Shown: positions 7,718 through 17,221, numbered from the stretch's first letter. The stretch is DNA of 37,259 nt from an uncultured Phocaeicola sp. (GCA_944321015.1 CALUJS010000026.1:1-37259), one strand, 5' to 3'. Program-made: numbers and translations. Notes: generated by a model from the sequence alone, not told the origin.

Positions 7718-10700
7718 ATGTTAAAGAGAAGAGAAAACCACAGCCGACAGAGCAGGCTCCTTCTGCTATTTGTCATGTTTTTTCTGTGGGGGGGGGTAAT
7801 TTCAGCCCAATCGAACCCCGACGAGGGTAGGACAATCACCTACCGGTGTACCAATCAATCGCTCCACAAGGCGCTGTCCGAAGTGGAACGTCTCTCAGGT
7901 TATTACCGCATTCAGTACGTCATGGCCGACGTCGAGCCTTACACGGTGACGGCGGACATCCAGGCGCAGCCCGTGACCGAGGCCGTGGCCGCACTGCTGA
8001 AGTCCACTCCGCTGAAGTACGACGTCAACGGCCGCTTCGTGCAGGTGTACAATCCTGCCAAGCGCGAACGCCAATCGGGCGAAAAGGGCGTGGCGACCGG
8101 CCGGGTGGTCGACGAGCAGGGCGAGCCGCTCATCGGCGTGAGCGTGCGCGAGGCGCATGGCAAGAACGGCACGGTGACCGACATGGACGGGCGCTTTTCG
8201 TTGCGCATGACGCACGGCTCGGGCCGGCTGGTTTTCTCTTACATTGGCATGAAGACGCAGACCGCAGACTATAAGGGAGAAGGTGTTCTCGACGTGACCC
8301 TGTCGGAGGATTCCGAACGGATTGACGAAGTGGTGGTCAACGGATATTACACCAAAAACAAATCGAGCTTTACCGGCAATGCGGTGAGTGTCAGCCGCGA
8401 CGAACTGATGAAGGTGTCTCACAGCAATCTGATGACGGCCTTGCAGGTGTTCGACCCGTCTTTTAAGTTGCAGGAAGACATTTCGGCCGGTTCCAATCCC
8501 AATGCCGTGCCCTCGATGCGCATCCGTGGCGATTCAGGTTTCGGCGAGATTTCGGAGACGAACCTGAAGAACGATCCCAACCTCCCGACCTTTATTCTTG
8601 ACGGCTACGAGGTGACGGCCGAGAAGGTTTACGACCTGAACATGGACCGCGTGGAGAGCGTGACCATCCTGAAGGATGCTTCGGCCACGGCCATTTATGG
8701 TTCGCGCGCGGCCAACGGCGTGATTGTCATCACGACCAAGGCTCCCGAGCCGGGACGCCTGCGCGTGAGCTATCAGTTTGACGGAGTGGTGCAGACGCCT
8801 GATTTGCGCGATTACAACCTGATGAATGCCGCCGAAAAGCTGGAGGCCGAGCGTCTGGCCGGATATTACGAAAACCCAGGCGACCCGTTTACGCAGCAGG
8901 CTTCCGACAAGGACTATGCTTTGCGCTTGAGCAATGTGCGCCGCGGAGTGGACACCTACTGGCTGTCGCAGCCCATCCAGACGATTGTCGGACAGAAGCA
9001 CTCGCTCTATCTGGAGGGCGGCGATGAAAGCATCCGCTACGGCGTGTCGGCCAACTATCAGAACAATCCGGGCGTGATGAAGGAGTCTTTCCGCAACCGT
9101 TACGGACTGGAAGTGAATCTGCAATACAACTGGAAGAACAAGCTGCTTTTCCGCAACATGCTTTCGGTCAACCGCGTGAAGTCGCAGGAGTCTCCTTACG
9201 GTTCGTTTACCGAGTATGCCCAGACCAATCCTTATTGGCCGGTGCGCGACGAAAACGGCGAGTTGATAAAGCAATACGAGCAAAACATCGTGACTACGTA
9301 CGTGTTGCGCAACCCGTTGGGCGAGGCGTTGCTCAACAATCGTGACGAGAGCGAATATCTGGAGGTGACGAACAATTTCAACTTCGAGTGGTACATCACC
9401 CAGCACTGGCGTTTCAAGGGACAGCTTTCCTACACCATGCGCCGCGACCATGCCTATTCGTTTGTCGACCCGAACTCCGTCCGTTATAACTATTCCGATT
9501 ATCAGGAAGGCGACGGCGTGTTGAAGAAGGGAGAAGCCTACAATTACGACGAGAGCAGCCACACGCTGGATGCGAACGCCTTGATGACATACAGCCAGAA
9601 CTTCGGCTCGCACTATCTGAACGCGGCTTTGGGCGTCAACATGACGGAGACCAAATATTCCAACGTCGGGTTCGGGGTCATCGGCTTTCCTTCGAGCAAC
9701 ATGGATTATGTGTCCTTCGGCAAGGAGTTTCAGAATTCTTCCCCCGATGGCGAGGAAGGATTGTCGCGCCTGTTCGGTTCGTTCCTCAATTTCAACTATA
9801 CCTATAATAATATATACCTGTTCGACCTGTCGGGACGCATGGACGGTTCTTCCTCCTTCGGAAAAGATTCCCACTTTGCCCCGTTCTGGTCGGTGGGCAT
9901 CGGTTGGAATGTGCACAATGAAAAATGGTTCACCCGCAAGGACATCGTCAACCATCTTAAGCTGACCATGAACGTGGGCGAGACCGGCAAAGCCTCGTTC
10001 TCTCCTTACGAGGCGCAGAACATGTTTACCTACTACAAAGGAAAATATTATGCCGGAGGCGTGGGAGCCATCATCACCACCTTTGGCAACGAGGATTTGC
10101 AGTGGGAAAAGACCCGTTCGTGGGACATCAATCTGGAGACGGAGTTTCTCAATGGCGCCATCTCGGCCAAGTTCAGCTATTACAACAAGCTGACCAACGA
10201 CTTGGTGAGCAATGTCACGTTGCCGCAGTCGAGCGGTTTCACGTATTATCGCGCCAATATCGGCAAGATGGAGAACAGCGGTTATGAGGTGAATCTCCGC
10301 GTGTTCCCCGTGCGTACCCAGGACCTGCACGTGTCGCTCTTCGGAACCTTGGCCCACAACCGCAATGTCATCAAGGAAATATCCAACGCATTGAAAGCGC
10401 GCAATGAGCAGATAGACAAGGAGCAGGACGATTATGAGGCCGATTACGGCGAGCGTTACGAAACGGCCAAGCCGCAGGTTGAGTTCAAGGAAGGCGAATC
10501 GACCACAACCATCTACGCTGTGCGCTCGTTGGGCATCAATCCGGCCAATGGCAAGGAGGTCTACTTGGATCGCTATGGCAACCCCACTTATACCTGGAGC
10601 TCGGCCGACAAGGTGGCTTGCGGCGACACTTCGCCCACGGTGCAAGGTTCGTTTGGAGCCAATGCCGACTGGAAAGGCTTCAACCTGAACATGAGTTTCT

Positions 10701-11083
10701 TGTATGAGTGTGGCGGGCAGCTCTATAACCAGACGCTGGTGGATCGTGTGGAGAATGCCAACGTGGCCTACAATGTCGACCGCCGTTTCCTTTATGACCG
10801 GTGGCAGGAGCCGGGCGACATTGCCCGTTTCAAGGACATACGCGACGACAGCCGCACGGAATTGACTTCGCGCATGATTCAGGACAACAACGTGTTGCAG
10901 TTCAAATCCCTGAGCTTGTCGTATACCTTTCCGCAGGACTGGACGCGCCGGTGGGCTATCGACCGGCTGAAGTTGACTTTCCTGGTCGAAGACTTGTTCT
11001 ATTGGTCGACCGTAAAGCGTGAACGCGGCACGGACTATCCTTATTCTCACTCCTTTAATTTCGGTTTACAAGTTCAATTCTAA
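7718..11083 (+). CDS. SusC/RagA-family TonB-dependent outer-membrane transporter with STN domain
   Basis: A 1121-residue outer-membrane transporter. In order: a signal peptide ending near ISAQ (residue 31), an STN signalling domain (about 45-112), a carboxypeptidase-regulatory-like domain (about 117-205, GRVVDEQGEPLIGVSV), a TonB-box-like segment (EVVVNGYYTKNK), a plug domain (about 207-335, VESVTILKDASATAIYGSRA), then a beta-barrel ending in FGLQVQF. It would import a substrate with TonB energy while its STN domain signals to the FecR protein. The SusD gene overlaps its stop codon (TAATG). A run of nine G at 7788-7796 falls in the signal-peptide codons 24-27 and could be slippage-prone. The substrate cannot be told from sequence. 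Confidence 0.95.
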   Translation: MLKRRENHSRQSRLLLLFVMFFLWGGVISAQSNPDEGRTITYRCTNQSLHKALSEVERLSGYYRIQYVMADVEPYTVTADIQAQPVTEAVAALLKSTPLKYDVNGRFVQVYNPAKRERQSGEKGVATGRVVDEQGEPLIGVSVREAHGKNGTVTDMDGRFSLRMTHGSGRLVFSYIGMKTQTADYKGEGVLDVTLSEDSERIDEVVVNGYYTKNKSSFTGNAVSVSRDELMKVSHSNLMTALQVFDPSFKLQEDISAGSNPNAVPSMRIRGDSGFGEISETNLKNDPNLPTFILDGYEVTAEKVYDLNMDRVESVTILKDASATAIYGSRAANGVIVITTKAPEPGRLRVSYQFDGVVQTPDLRDYNLMNAAEKLEAERLAGYYENPGDPFTQQASDKDYALRLSNVRRGVDTYWLSQPIQTIVGQKHSLYLEGGDESIRYGVSANYQNNPGVMKESFRNRYGLEVNLQYNWKNKLLFRNMLSVNRVKSQESPYGSFTEYAQTNPYWPVRDENGELIKQYEQNIVTTYVLRNPLGEALLNNRDESEYLEVTNNFNFEWYITQHWRFKGQLSYTMRRDHAYSFVDPNSVRYNYSDYQEGDGVLKKGEAYNYDESSHTLDANALMTYSQNFGSHYLNAALGVNMTETKYSNVGFGVIGFPSSNMDYVSFGKEFQNSSPDGEEGLSRLFGSFLNFNYTYNNIYLFDLSGRMDGSSSFGKDSHFAPFWSVGIGWNVHNEKWFTRKDIVNHLKLTMNVGETGKASFSPYEAQNMFTYYKGKYYAGGVGAIITTFGNEDLQWEKTRSWDINLETEFLNGAISAKFSYYNKLTNDLVSNVTLPQSSGFTYYRANIGKMENSGYEVNLRVFPVRTQDLHVSLFGTLAHNRNVIKEISNALKARNEQIDKEQDDYEADYGERYETAKPQVEFKEGESTTTIYAVRSLGINPANGKEVYLDRYGNPTYTWSSADKVACGDTSPTVQGSFGANADWKGFNLNMSFLYECGGQLYNQTLVDRVENANVAYNVDRRFLYDRWQEPGDIARFKDIRDDSRTELTSRMIQDNNVLQFKSLSLSYTFPQDWTRRWAIDRLKLTFLVEDLFYWSTVKRERGTDYPYSHSFNFGLQVQF
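7788..7796 (+). repeat. Homopolymer of nine G inside the susC signal-peptide codons
   Basis: The bases read T, then nine G, then TA, encoding W24-G25-G26-V27 of the transporter's hydrophobic signal segment. Gain or loss of one G would shift the frame before the mature protein begins. No other G or C run this long was noticed in the window. Confidence 0.9.
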
Positions 11084-12567
11084 TGAAAGACTTTATTATG
11101 AAAGCTAGACTAAGTGTTATCTGTTTGAGTGCCTGCTTCACTTTCCTTACCACCGGTTGCAACGACTGGCTGGACGTTACCCCGCAGGCACAAGTCAGCG
11201 CCGATAAGATATTCAGTACGCCCGAAGGCTATGAATCTGTACTGTATGGCATCTATATATCCATGACAGAAAGCAATGCTTACGGACAGAATCAGACTTA
11301 CGGTTTGATGGACGTGCTGGCGCAATATTATGACATCTACACCAACCAGTCGCACGCGCTCTATCAGGCGTCGGTTTACAACTATACGAATGGCGACATC
11401 CGCGACCGCATTGACGCCATGTGGTTGAACAATTATAATACGATAGCAAACTGCAACATCCTTCTGGAGCATTTGGCCGAACAGACTTCCGGCTATTTCA
11501 CTCGCAGCCATTATAACATGCTGAAAGGCGAGGCGTTGGCCATCCGGGCTTATCTGCATTTCGACATGCTCCGTGCGTTTGCGTTGAACTATCAGGACTA
11601 TCCCGATGCAATGGGCATCCCCTATGCCGACAGTTTCGTCAGGAAAATACATCCGCAGTTGTCCTCCAAGGAAGTGTTGGGCCGGATAGTTGACGACCTG
11701 AAGGAGGCTCAGAGCCTGCTGGCTGACATCGACCCTTGCTTTGACGAGCAGTTCAAAGATTCTTATTACCATTTTGTGCAACCTCGTGACAATGGCGACA
11801 TTTTCGAGTCCTACCGCGCCTACCGCATGAATTATTTTGCCGTGACCGGCCTGTTGGCGCGCGTTTACGACTACATGGGCGAACCGGAGCAAGCTTACGA
11901 GTGTGCGAAATACGTCATTGACAAGTCCGATGAGGGCTATTTCACCTTTACGGACGAATACGACTTGGCTACCGATTTAAGATACCGTGATGTCATCATG
12001 CAGAACGAGTTGCTTTTTGCTTTGGACGGCATCGACGTGAAACAGTTGTTCTATCAGGCCGATGCGGGGTCCAATTCCAACTATGCGTTGCTTGACGTGG
12101 AGTCGCTTTATCCCGATGCCGATGATTTCCGTCACTATTGCGTAGGCGAAAGTTCCACTACGGGGCGCACCATCAGTTACAAGTATTACAAGACGGACAG
12201 CGGCAGCTCTTACGCCGGAAAGATTCCCATGATTCGTCTATCGGAGATGTATCTGATTGCGGCAAATGCCGTGTATGCGACGAATCCGGATGAGGCGGTC
12301 GGTTATCTGACAACCATACGCAAGATGCGGGGAGCTTCTCAGGTGGTAAACAGCAATACGTATGAAACCTTTTTGGCCGAGCTGACCACCGAGGCGCGTC
12401 GTGAGTTTCTGGGCGAAGGACAGATGTTCTATTGGTACAAGCGGCATGGTTTGCCCGTTACCAGACAGGGTGCCGAACTGACGTTGACGCCGACGCAGAC
12501 TTGTTTGCCCATGCCTGCCAATGAGGTAGAGTTTGGAGACAGAATTGAAGATTACTTGAACCTTTAA
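11083..12567 (+). CDS. SusD/RagB-family nutrient-binding outer-membrane lipoprotein
   Basis: A 494-residue lipoprotein that forms the extracellular lid on its SusC partner. The signal peptide ends in the lipobox LTTGC, with NDWLDVTPQAQVSADKIF after the cysteine, the typical SusD N-terminus. Helical TPR-like segments follow (ALAIRAYLHFDMLRAFALNY, about 150-170). The C-terminal region has RLSEMYLIAANAVYATNPDEA and an ARREFLGEGQMFYWYKR stretch, which are family hallmarks. Start 11083 overlaps the susC stop (TAATG), suggesting translational coupling. The ATG at 11098 would give a shorter, equally good signal peptide. Confidence 0.95.
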   Translation: MKDFIMKARLSVICLSACFTFLTTGCNDWLDVTPQAQVSADKIFSTPEGYESVLYGIYISMTESNAYGQNQTYGLMDVLAQYYDIYTNQSHALYQASVYNYTNGDIRDRIDAMWLNNYNTIANCNILLEHLAEQTSGYFTRSHYNMLKGEALAIRAYLHFDMLRAFALNYQDYPDAMGIPYADSFVRKIHPQLSSKEVLGRIVDDLKEAQSLLADIDPCFDEQFKDSYYHFVQPRDNGDIFESYRAYRMNYFAVTGLLARVYDYMGEPEQAYECAKYVIDKSDEGYFTFTDEYDLATDLRYRDVIMQNELLFALDGIDVKQLFYQADAGSNSNYALLDVESLYPDADDFRHYCVGESSTTGRTISYKYYKTDSGSSYAGKIPMIRLSEMYLIAANAVYATNPDEAVGYLTTIRKMRGASQVVNSNTYETFLAELTTEARREFLGEGQMFYWYKRHGLPVTRQGAELTLTPTQTCLPMPANEVEFGDRIEDYLNL

Positions 12568-12579
12568 AAACGTAGCATT

Positions 12580-13284
12580 ATGAAATATCAGATAATAGCC
12601 CTTGTCGGACTGGTTGTCATGGCTTTTGCCGGTTGTTCGGAAGAGAACATTGACGTGTACCATGGCGATAATTACATTTACTTCACAAAGGCCGGTACCG
12701 ACAGCACCACATTCTCCTTTGCCTACGATGCATCCTTGAGGGAAGGCGAGGTGAGTTTGAAGTTGAATCTTATATCCCGGTTGGAAAACCGTGACCGTAC
12801 TTTTGCCGTCCGCGTGGTGGAGGATGAAAGCACGGCGCTTGAGGGGCGTGACTTCTCCATTGACCCGCAGTCGTGCGTAGTGCGCGCCAACGACAGCATT
12901 GCCTATTTGGACATTCGTGTGATGAAAGACGCCTCGTTGGAGGGGCGGAGCGTGAAAGCCGTGTTTGAACTCGTGGCGTCCGATGATTTCTTGCCGGGCA
13001 TCGAGCGGAATCGCAAGGCCAATCTGGTGATTACAGACAAGCTCTCTCAGCCTGAATGGTGGGATACCTGGCATGTGAGCAGCGGTTTGGGAACATACAG
13101 TGACAAGAAGTACCGCCTGTTCATAGAAGTGACCGGACAGAGCGATCTGACCCTTAAGGAGGATGGCGGCACGATGGACTATTCCGACATGCGCGGTTAT
13201 GTGGTGATGTTCAAATATTGGTTGCATGACAATCCGCAGAAGGAAGACGACGGCTCGGACATGGTGGTTCCAATCATTGGTTAA
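12580..13284 (+). CDS. DUF4843 domain lipoprotein
   Basis: A 234-residue lipoprotein with lipobox FAGC (Cys19) and an N-terminal NYIYFTKAGTDSTTFSF segment typical of DUF4843. This family is found almost only in Bacteroidetes, immediately after SusD. Its function is unknown; it is probably a surface-exposed accessory subunit of the uptake complex. It begins 12 bp after the susD stop and is certainly part of the operon. The C-terminus (DDGSDMVVPIIG) matches the usual family ending, so the gene is intact. A 165-bp gap with a 22-bp periodic ladder separates it from the next operon gene. Confidence 0.85.
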   Translation: MKYQIIALVGLVVMAFAGCSEENIDVYHGDNYIYFTKAGTDSTTFSFAYDASLREGEVSLKLNLISRLENRDRTFAVRVVEDESTALEGRDFSIDPQSCVVRANDSIAYLDIRVMKDASLEGRSVKAVFELVASDDFLPGIERNRKANLVITDKLSQPEWWDTWHVSSGLGTYSDKKYRLFIEVTGQSDLTLKEDGGTMDYSDMRGYVVMFKYWLHDNPQKEDDGSDMVVPIIG

Positions 13285-13325
13285 GGCGGAGCGAACCTCT
13301 TGTTTACAGCCCCGCTTGAGCCTCC

Positions 13326-13413
13326 ATATGGCCGCCCGTGGCTGTCCATATGGATAGCCGTGTCCGGGAATATGCCCGCTCGCGCGCCGCAATATGAGGG
13401 CTTAAGATGCGAT
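13326..13413. repeat. 22-bp periodic ATAT ladder, locus B (inside the operon)
   Basis: ATAT blocks start at 13326, 13348, 13370 and 13392, exactly 22 bp apart. The GC-rich DNA between them resembles the other four ladders. The block at 13348 is the centre of a near-perfect palindrome, GGCTGTCCATATGGATAGCC (13340-13359). The ladder lies between the DUF4843 and PKD-like genes, so it should be transcribed as part of the susCD operon mRNA. Confidence 0.75.
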
Positions 13414-13449
13414 TAAAAACGAATTTCAAACAACGATAAAACAAGTGAT

Positions 13450-14946
13450 ATGAAAAAGATAGCTTACATGCTGTTCTTCCTGATGACGGTCATGTTGGGA
13501 TTGACCGGTTGTTACGAAGACAAAGGCAATTACAAGTACAGTGAGTCAACGGCGCCCACGATTACGGGCATACCGGCCACCTGTGACGCCTATTTTGGCA
13601 GCCCCCTCTCCATACCGGTGACGATAACTTATCCTGCCGAAGAGTGGAAGAACGTGGCTTACGAATGGCGTGTCAATCTGAAAGTGATTTCGACCGATAA
13701 GGATTTGAATCTGGATATGGTAGACCTCGACGTGAAACCCTCGCAATACGCCGATTTCAAGGTCATCAATACCGATACGGGCGAGTACGCCATGGTGTCT
13801 TTTACCATGAATGTCAGTTCGGAATTTGCCACCGGCTGGTTCTTGTTGAGCGAAGGCGACGGTTGCTCCGTGCTTTCATATATCCGTGGCGATGGCGAGA
13901 TATATCCGAATATTTATGAGGATTTGAATGGTGAGAAGCTGGGTATGGACGCTGTTCAAGTCAAGGAGCATTGGATTCCTTGGGGATCGTCTACGGGCGA
14001 AGTGTTTGTTGGCATCACTGGTGGACCGAACTATGCTGTGGAACTCGACGGCAACAGCCTGAAACGCATGGTCTACAGCAAGGATGAGTTTCTGGAGGGT
14101 CAGCCGGACAATTTTGCGCCCACGACGATCGACTGCGTGATGAATTGGGACTACATGATAAGCAACGGCAAACTTTACACGCGTTATGTGGAAAGCGGAA
14201 TGGATGCGCAATATCATGAAGGTCGTTTTGTGCGCATACCCATGCCGGGCGATTATGAGTTGTCGCATCTCACGTTGCGTGGCAACTTGGTGTTTTCCAG
14301 CGACGTGATTGCTTTTGACAAGAAGCACAAGAGCTGGAAGTTGATTCGGAGCGGTGAGTTGCGGGATTTCGATTACAAGAACGATCCCAACCAGAAGTTC
14401 CAACCGTCGGACATGGGCAAGACGTTGCTTGCTGGTGCGGCTACCTCCGTAGCTACTCCGACGGATGAGTTTATCGCTTTTCTCCGGGGTGACGACGGGC
14501 AAGTCTATGTACAGAAGTTCCGTTTCAGCGGCTGGTCGGCCAAAAGCTACTCCTCGCTTGACGAAAAGGTCTTTCCGGAGCCCGATTTGGTGCAGGATGA
14601 CACCCAATGGGCCATCTGCATGGGCCGCACTTATGCATATTTTACTTCGGGCAATCATTTGTATGCCTACAATTATGCGGAGAATGCCAATACGGTAAAG
14701 GAATTGAAGGGTACGACGTTCGAGCGTCCTATTCGTGCCATTGCGATTAATCCGACAAGCAAGGGTGAAGAATTGGCCGTGGTGGTGGAAAATGCCGACG
14801 ACCCGGCAAAGTCCGACTTCATGTTACTCGATGTAGGCGTGGTGGCCGATGGTGCGGTCATTGATGGTTCTTACCGCGAAGCCGCTTTTGGCAAAGTCTA
14901 TTATGTTACTTATAAGATTGGCGACCAATGGTCGGTTTCTAACTAA
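13450..14946 (+). CDS. PKD-like family lipoprotein
   Basis: A 498-residue lipoprotein with signal peptide and lipobox LTGC (Cys21), then YEDKGNYKY, the characteristic start of the Bacteroidetes PKD-like lipoproteins encoded next to SusC/SusD/DUF4843. An Ig/PKD-like fold is likely in the first 130 residues. The rest has repeated beta-strand segments (EGDGCSVLSYI, GGPNYAVEL, GDDGQVYVQKF), which may be a beta-propeller-like C-terminal region; that part is inference. It is probably surface-exposed and binds substrate for the transporter. The TlpA-like gene follows after 9 bp. Confidence 0.85.
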   Translation: MKKIAYMLFFLMTVMLGLTGCYEDKGNYKYSESTAPTITGIPATCDAYFGSPLSIPVTITYPAEEWKNVAYEWRVNLKVISTDKDLNLDMVDLDVKPSQYADFKVINTDTGEYAMVSFTMNVSSEFATGWFLLSEGDGCSVLSYIRGDGEIYPNIYEDLNGEKLGMDAVQVKEHWIPWGSSTGEVFVGITGGPNYAVELDGNSLKRMVYSKDEFLEGQPDNFAPTTIDCVMNWDYMISNGKLYTRYVESGMDAQYHEGRFVRIPMPGDYELSHLTLRGNLVFSSDVIAFDKKHKSWKLIRSGELRDFDYKNDPNQKFQPSDMGKTLLAGAATSVATPTDEFIAFLRGDDGQVYVQKFRFSGWSAKSYSSLDEKVFPEPDLVQDDTQWAICMGRTYAYFTSGNHLYAYNYAENANTVKELKGTTFERPIRAIAINPTSKGEELAVVVENADDPAKSDFMLLDVGVVADGAVIDGSYREAAFGKVYYVTYKIGDQWSVSN

Positions 14947-14955
14947 AATGCAGTT

Positions 14956-17118
14956 ATGAATAAGAATATATTTATTATGGCTCTCTGTGCCGCCGGAACA
15001 TGGACATCGGTTGCGCAGACAACGGATGGATTTCATTTACAGATTCAGTTGGAAACACCCAAGGACGGACAAATCCTTGTGGCCGAACGGGTGCCGAATG
15101 CGACGGATTGGTTTGTTGATACTTTGCAGTTGAAGGATGGTTGTGCCGTATATACCGGCAAGGTGAAATATCCACGCATGACAACTTTTGTGCTTCACGA
15201 TGATTCTGAGGATTTCATGGGGTCGTTTTCGATGTTTTTGGACAATTCGCCGACAATCGTGGCACGCGGACGTTCCATTAAGGATGTGGTAGTCACGGGT
15301 TCTCCTGCCACGGATGAATGGAGGCGTATAGAAGAAGGAGGGCGGGCACTCTTTCGCCGCTATGGTGATTTGAGCTATCAGCGAAGCAAGGCTTATACTG
15401 ATTCGTTAAAGCATGATTCGTTGGTGACATTAGCCGGAGAGGCTTATGATGAAATGTTCCGTTATGTGCTTTCCATACCCGGATACGCCACAAGCCAGGT
15501 GACTCCCTATTATATTTACGACCGTTTCATGGGAAACACGGACAAGTTGGAAAAAGCGCTTGGCCTTTTCTCGCCGGTTCTTGATGGTAATGCTTATGTG
15601 GAAGCATGTCGGGCTGAATTGACACGGCAGAAGAATGCAGCCGTTGGCCAACCGGCTTATGATTTTTCGTTGCAGGATGTCAAAGGCAACACTTATCGTT
15701 TGTCTGATTATCGCGGACGTTATGTGTTGGTGGAGTTCAGCGCGTCCTGGTGTGGCTGGTGCAAAAAGGAGATACCATATTTGCAGCGAGTTTATGAGCA
15801 GCACAAAGACTGCAAGAATTTTGCCATGTTGACAATCAATTTGGACGACAAGCGGGAGAAATGGGTAAAAGATGTGGAGCATTATAATCTGCCCTGGCCT
15901 GTTGTGTCAGACCTGAAAGGTTTCAATGGCGACGTGACGGAGGCTTATAATGTGCATGGGATTCCGGCCATCTTCTTGATTGACCCGCAAGGCCGTATTG
16001 TTGATAAGGATTTGAGAGGGGAAGAAATGATTCAAACCGTAAACCGGCGTCTGCAAGAGATGCATGACGTGTCTTTCCGCATTGATGGGCGCATAGAAGG
16101 TTTGGACGGAGGAACGGCCCGTCTTTACGCCATGCCGCCATCCAATCGGTTGCTCGACAGTTGTGTGGTAGAGAATGGCAAGTACATGCTTGGCGGCACT
16201 TTGTCCAAAGCATGTAAAGCCATGCTTTTTGTTGACACGAGCAATCATGATTTTGGCATGATGCAGAGCATATATCTTCAACCGGGGACCATTAGCGTTG
16301 ACTCCAAGCGAACGGATGGGCGGTATGTGACTTCTTTTGCCGGGGCATCCGTGCAGGAAGAATTGGACAAGCTGATTATGGAACTCAAGCAAACTGCAGC
16401 TTATAAGGAGTTTTCCCGTTTGAGCGATGAAATCCAAAAGGAATATATGACGAAAGGTAGTGCGTCGGCATCATTAAAGTTGGCTCAGCAGGATGCTGTT
16501 ATGAAGGCATTTTCGGTATTGCTGGAAAAGCCGGGACGCACGGGCAGTGCGGCATTGGTTTGTTTGGTGGCAGACTATTCGGGGTTGTTGACTCCCGATC
16601 AGATAGAAAGCTTGTGTCGACGTTTTGACGCATCTTTGCATGACGATTTTTATATGACCGAGATGCGCGATTACGTAGCCAACGAGCGTAAGTTGGCGGC
16701 GGGTAAACCAGCACCCGATTTCGTGGCGCAGGATTTGCAGGGGCAGTCGCATCGTTTGTCCGACTATCGTGGCAAGTATGTGTTTCTGGAGTTCAGTGCT
16801 TCGTGGTGTGGCTGGTGCAAGAAGGAAGTGCCTTTCATCCGCCGTGCTTATGAAAAGTTGAATGGGAAAGGCATCGTCTTTCTGACTTTGATGATGGATG
16901 ACCGGAAGGATTTGTGGCAGGGAGAAGTGGACAAGCTGGGCATCACCTGGCAGACGCTTTCCGATTTGAAGGGCATTCGTGCCAGCGAGATTGCCAAGGC
17001 TTACAATGTTAGCGGCATTCCGGCTTCTTTTGTTATCAGTCCGGATGGGAAAATCATTCATCGTGATTTGCGTGGCGAGCAAGTGTTTGACACGTTGAGC
17101 CGCTATGCCGCCGAATGA
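14956..17118 (+). CDS. Double TlpA/thioredoxin-fold protein with DUF4369-like domains
   Basis: A 720-residue exported protein (signal peptide ending near SVAQ) with an internal duplication. A DUF4369-like beta domain (about 25-105) and a helical linker lead to a first TlpA/AhpC-type thioredoxin domain (about 232-375). A second DUF4369-like region (about 377-470) and a linker lead to a second thioredoxin domain (about 578-718). Both active sites read WCGWCKKE (Cys266/269 and Cys618/621), and each domain has the cis-proline context GIPA. It is likely a periplasmic or lipid-side disulfide reductase. It follows the PKD gene by 9 bp, so it belongs to the uptake operon, perhaps handling a thiol- or metal-bearing substrate. 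Confidence 0.9.
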   Translation: MNKNIFIMALCAAGTWTSVAQTTDGFHLQIQLETPKDGQILVAERVPNATDWFVDTLQLKDGCAVYTGKVKYPRMTTFVLHDDSEDFMGSFSMFLDNSPTIVARGRSIKDVVVTGSPATDEWRRIEEGGRALFRRYGDLSYQRSKAYTDSLKHDSLVTLAGEAYDEMFRYVLSIPGYATSQVTPYYIYDRFMGNTDKLEKALGLFSPVLDGNAYVEACRAELTRQKNAAVGQPAYDFSLQDVKGNTYRLSDYRGRYVLVEFSASWCGWCKKEIPYLQRVYEQHKDCKNFAMLTINLDDKREKWVKDVEHYNLPWPVVSDLKGFNGDVTEAYNVHGIPAIFLIDPQGRIVDKDLRGEEMIQTVNRRLQEMHDVSFRIDGRIEGLDGGTARLYAMPPSNRLLDSCVVENGKYMLGGTLSKACKAMLFVDTSNHDFGMMQSIYLQPGTISVDSKRTDGRYVTSFAGASVQEELDKLIMELKQTAAYKEFSRLSDEIQKEYMTKGSASASLKLAQQDAVMKAFSVLLEKPGRTGSAALVCLVADYSGLLTPDQIESLCRRFDASLHDDFYMTEMRDYVANERKLAAGKPAPDFVAQDLQGQSHRLSDYRGKYVFLEFSASWCGWCKKEVPFIRRAYEKLNGKGIVFLTLMMDDRKDLWQGEVDKLGITWQTLSDLKGIRASEIAKAYNVSGIPASFVISPDGKIIHRDLRGEQVFDTLSRYAAE

Positions 17119-17177
17119 ATATCCTAATCAGAAGGCTTTTACGTAGGAACTTAAGTAAGTCTTTCTGAAAAATCACG

Positions 17178-17216
17178 GCGCGAGTGACGGACATTGTTTC
17201 CCGGTCACTCGCGCCA
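17178..17216. terminator. Bidirectional terminator between tlpA-like gene and mlaF
   Basis: A perfect 12-bp stem (GGCGCGAGTGAC at 17178-17189 with GTCACTCGCGCC at 17205-17216) lies between two convergent genes. It is followed by ATTGTTTTA on the plus strand and by GTGATTTTT on the minus strand, so it can terminate from both sides. Confidence 0.85.
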
Positions 17217-17221
17217 TTGTT

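Noticed and set aside
8534..11050. An 838-codon open frame on the minus strand inside the susC gene, and similar long antisense frames elsewhere (for example 3239-4285, 31670-33202)
   Set aside because: They mirror well-supported genes, show no family likeness and arise from codon bias in GC-rich genes.
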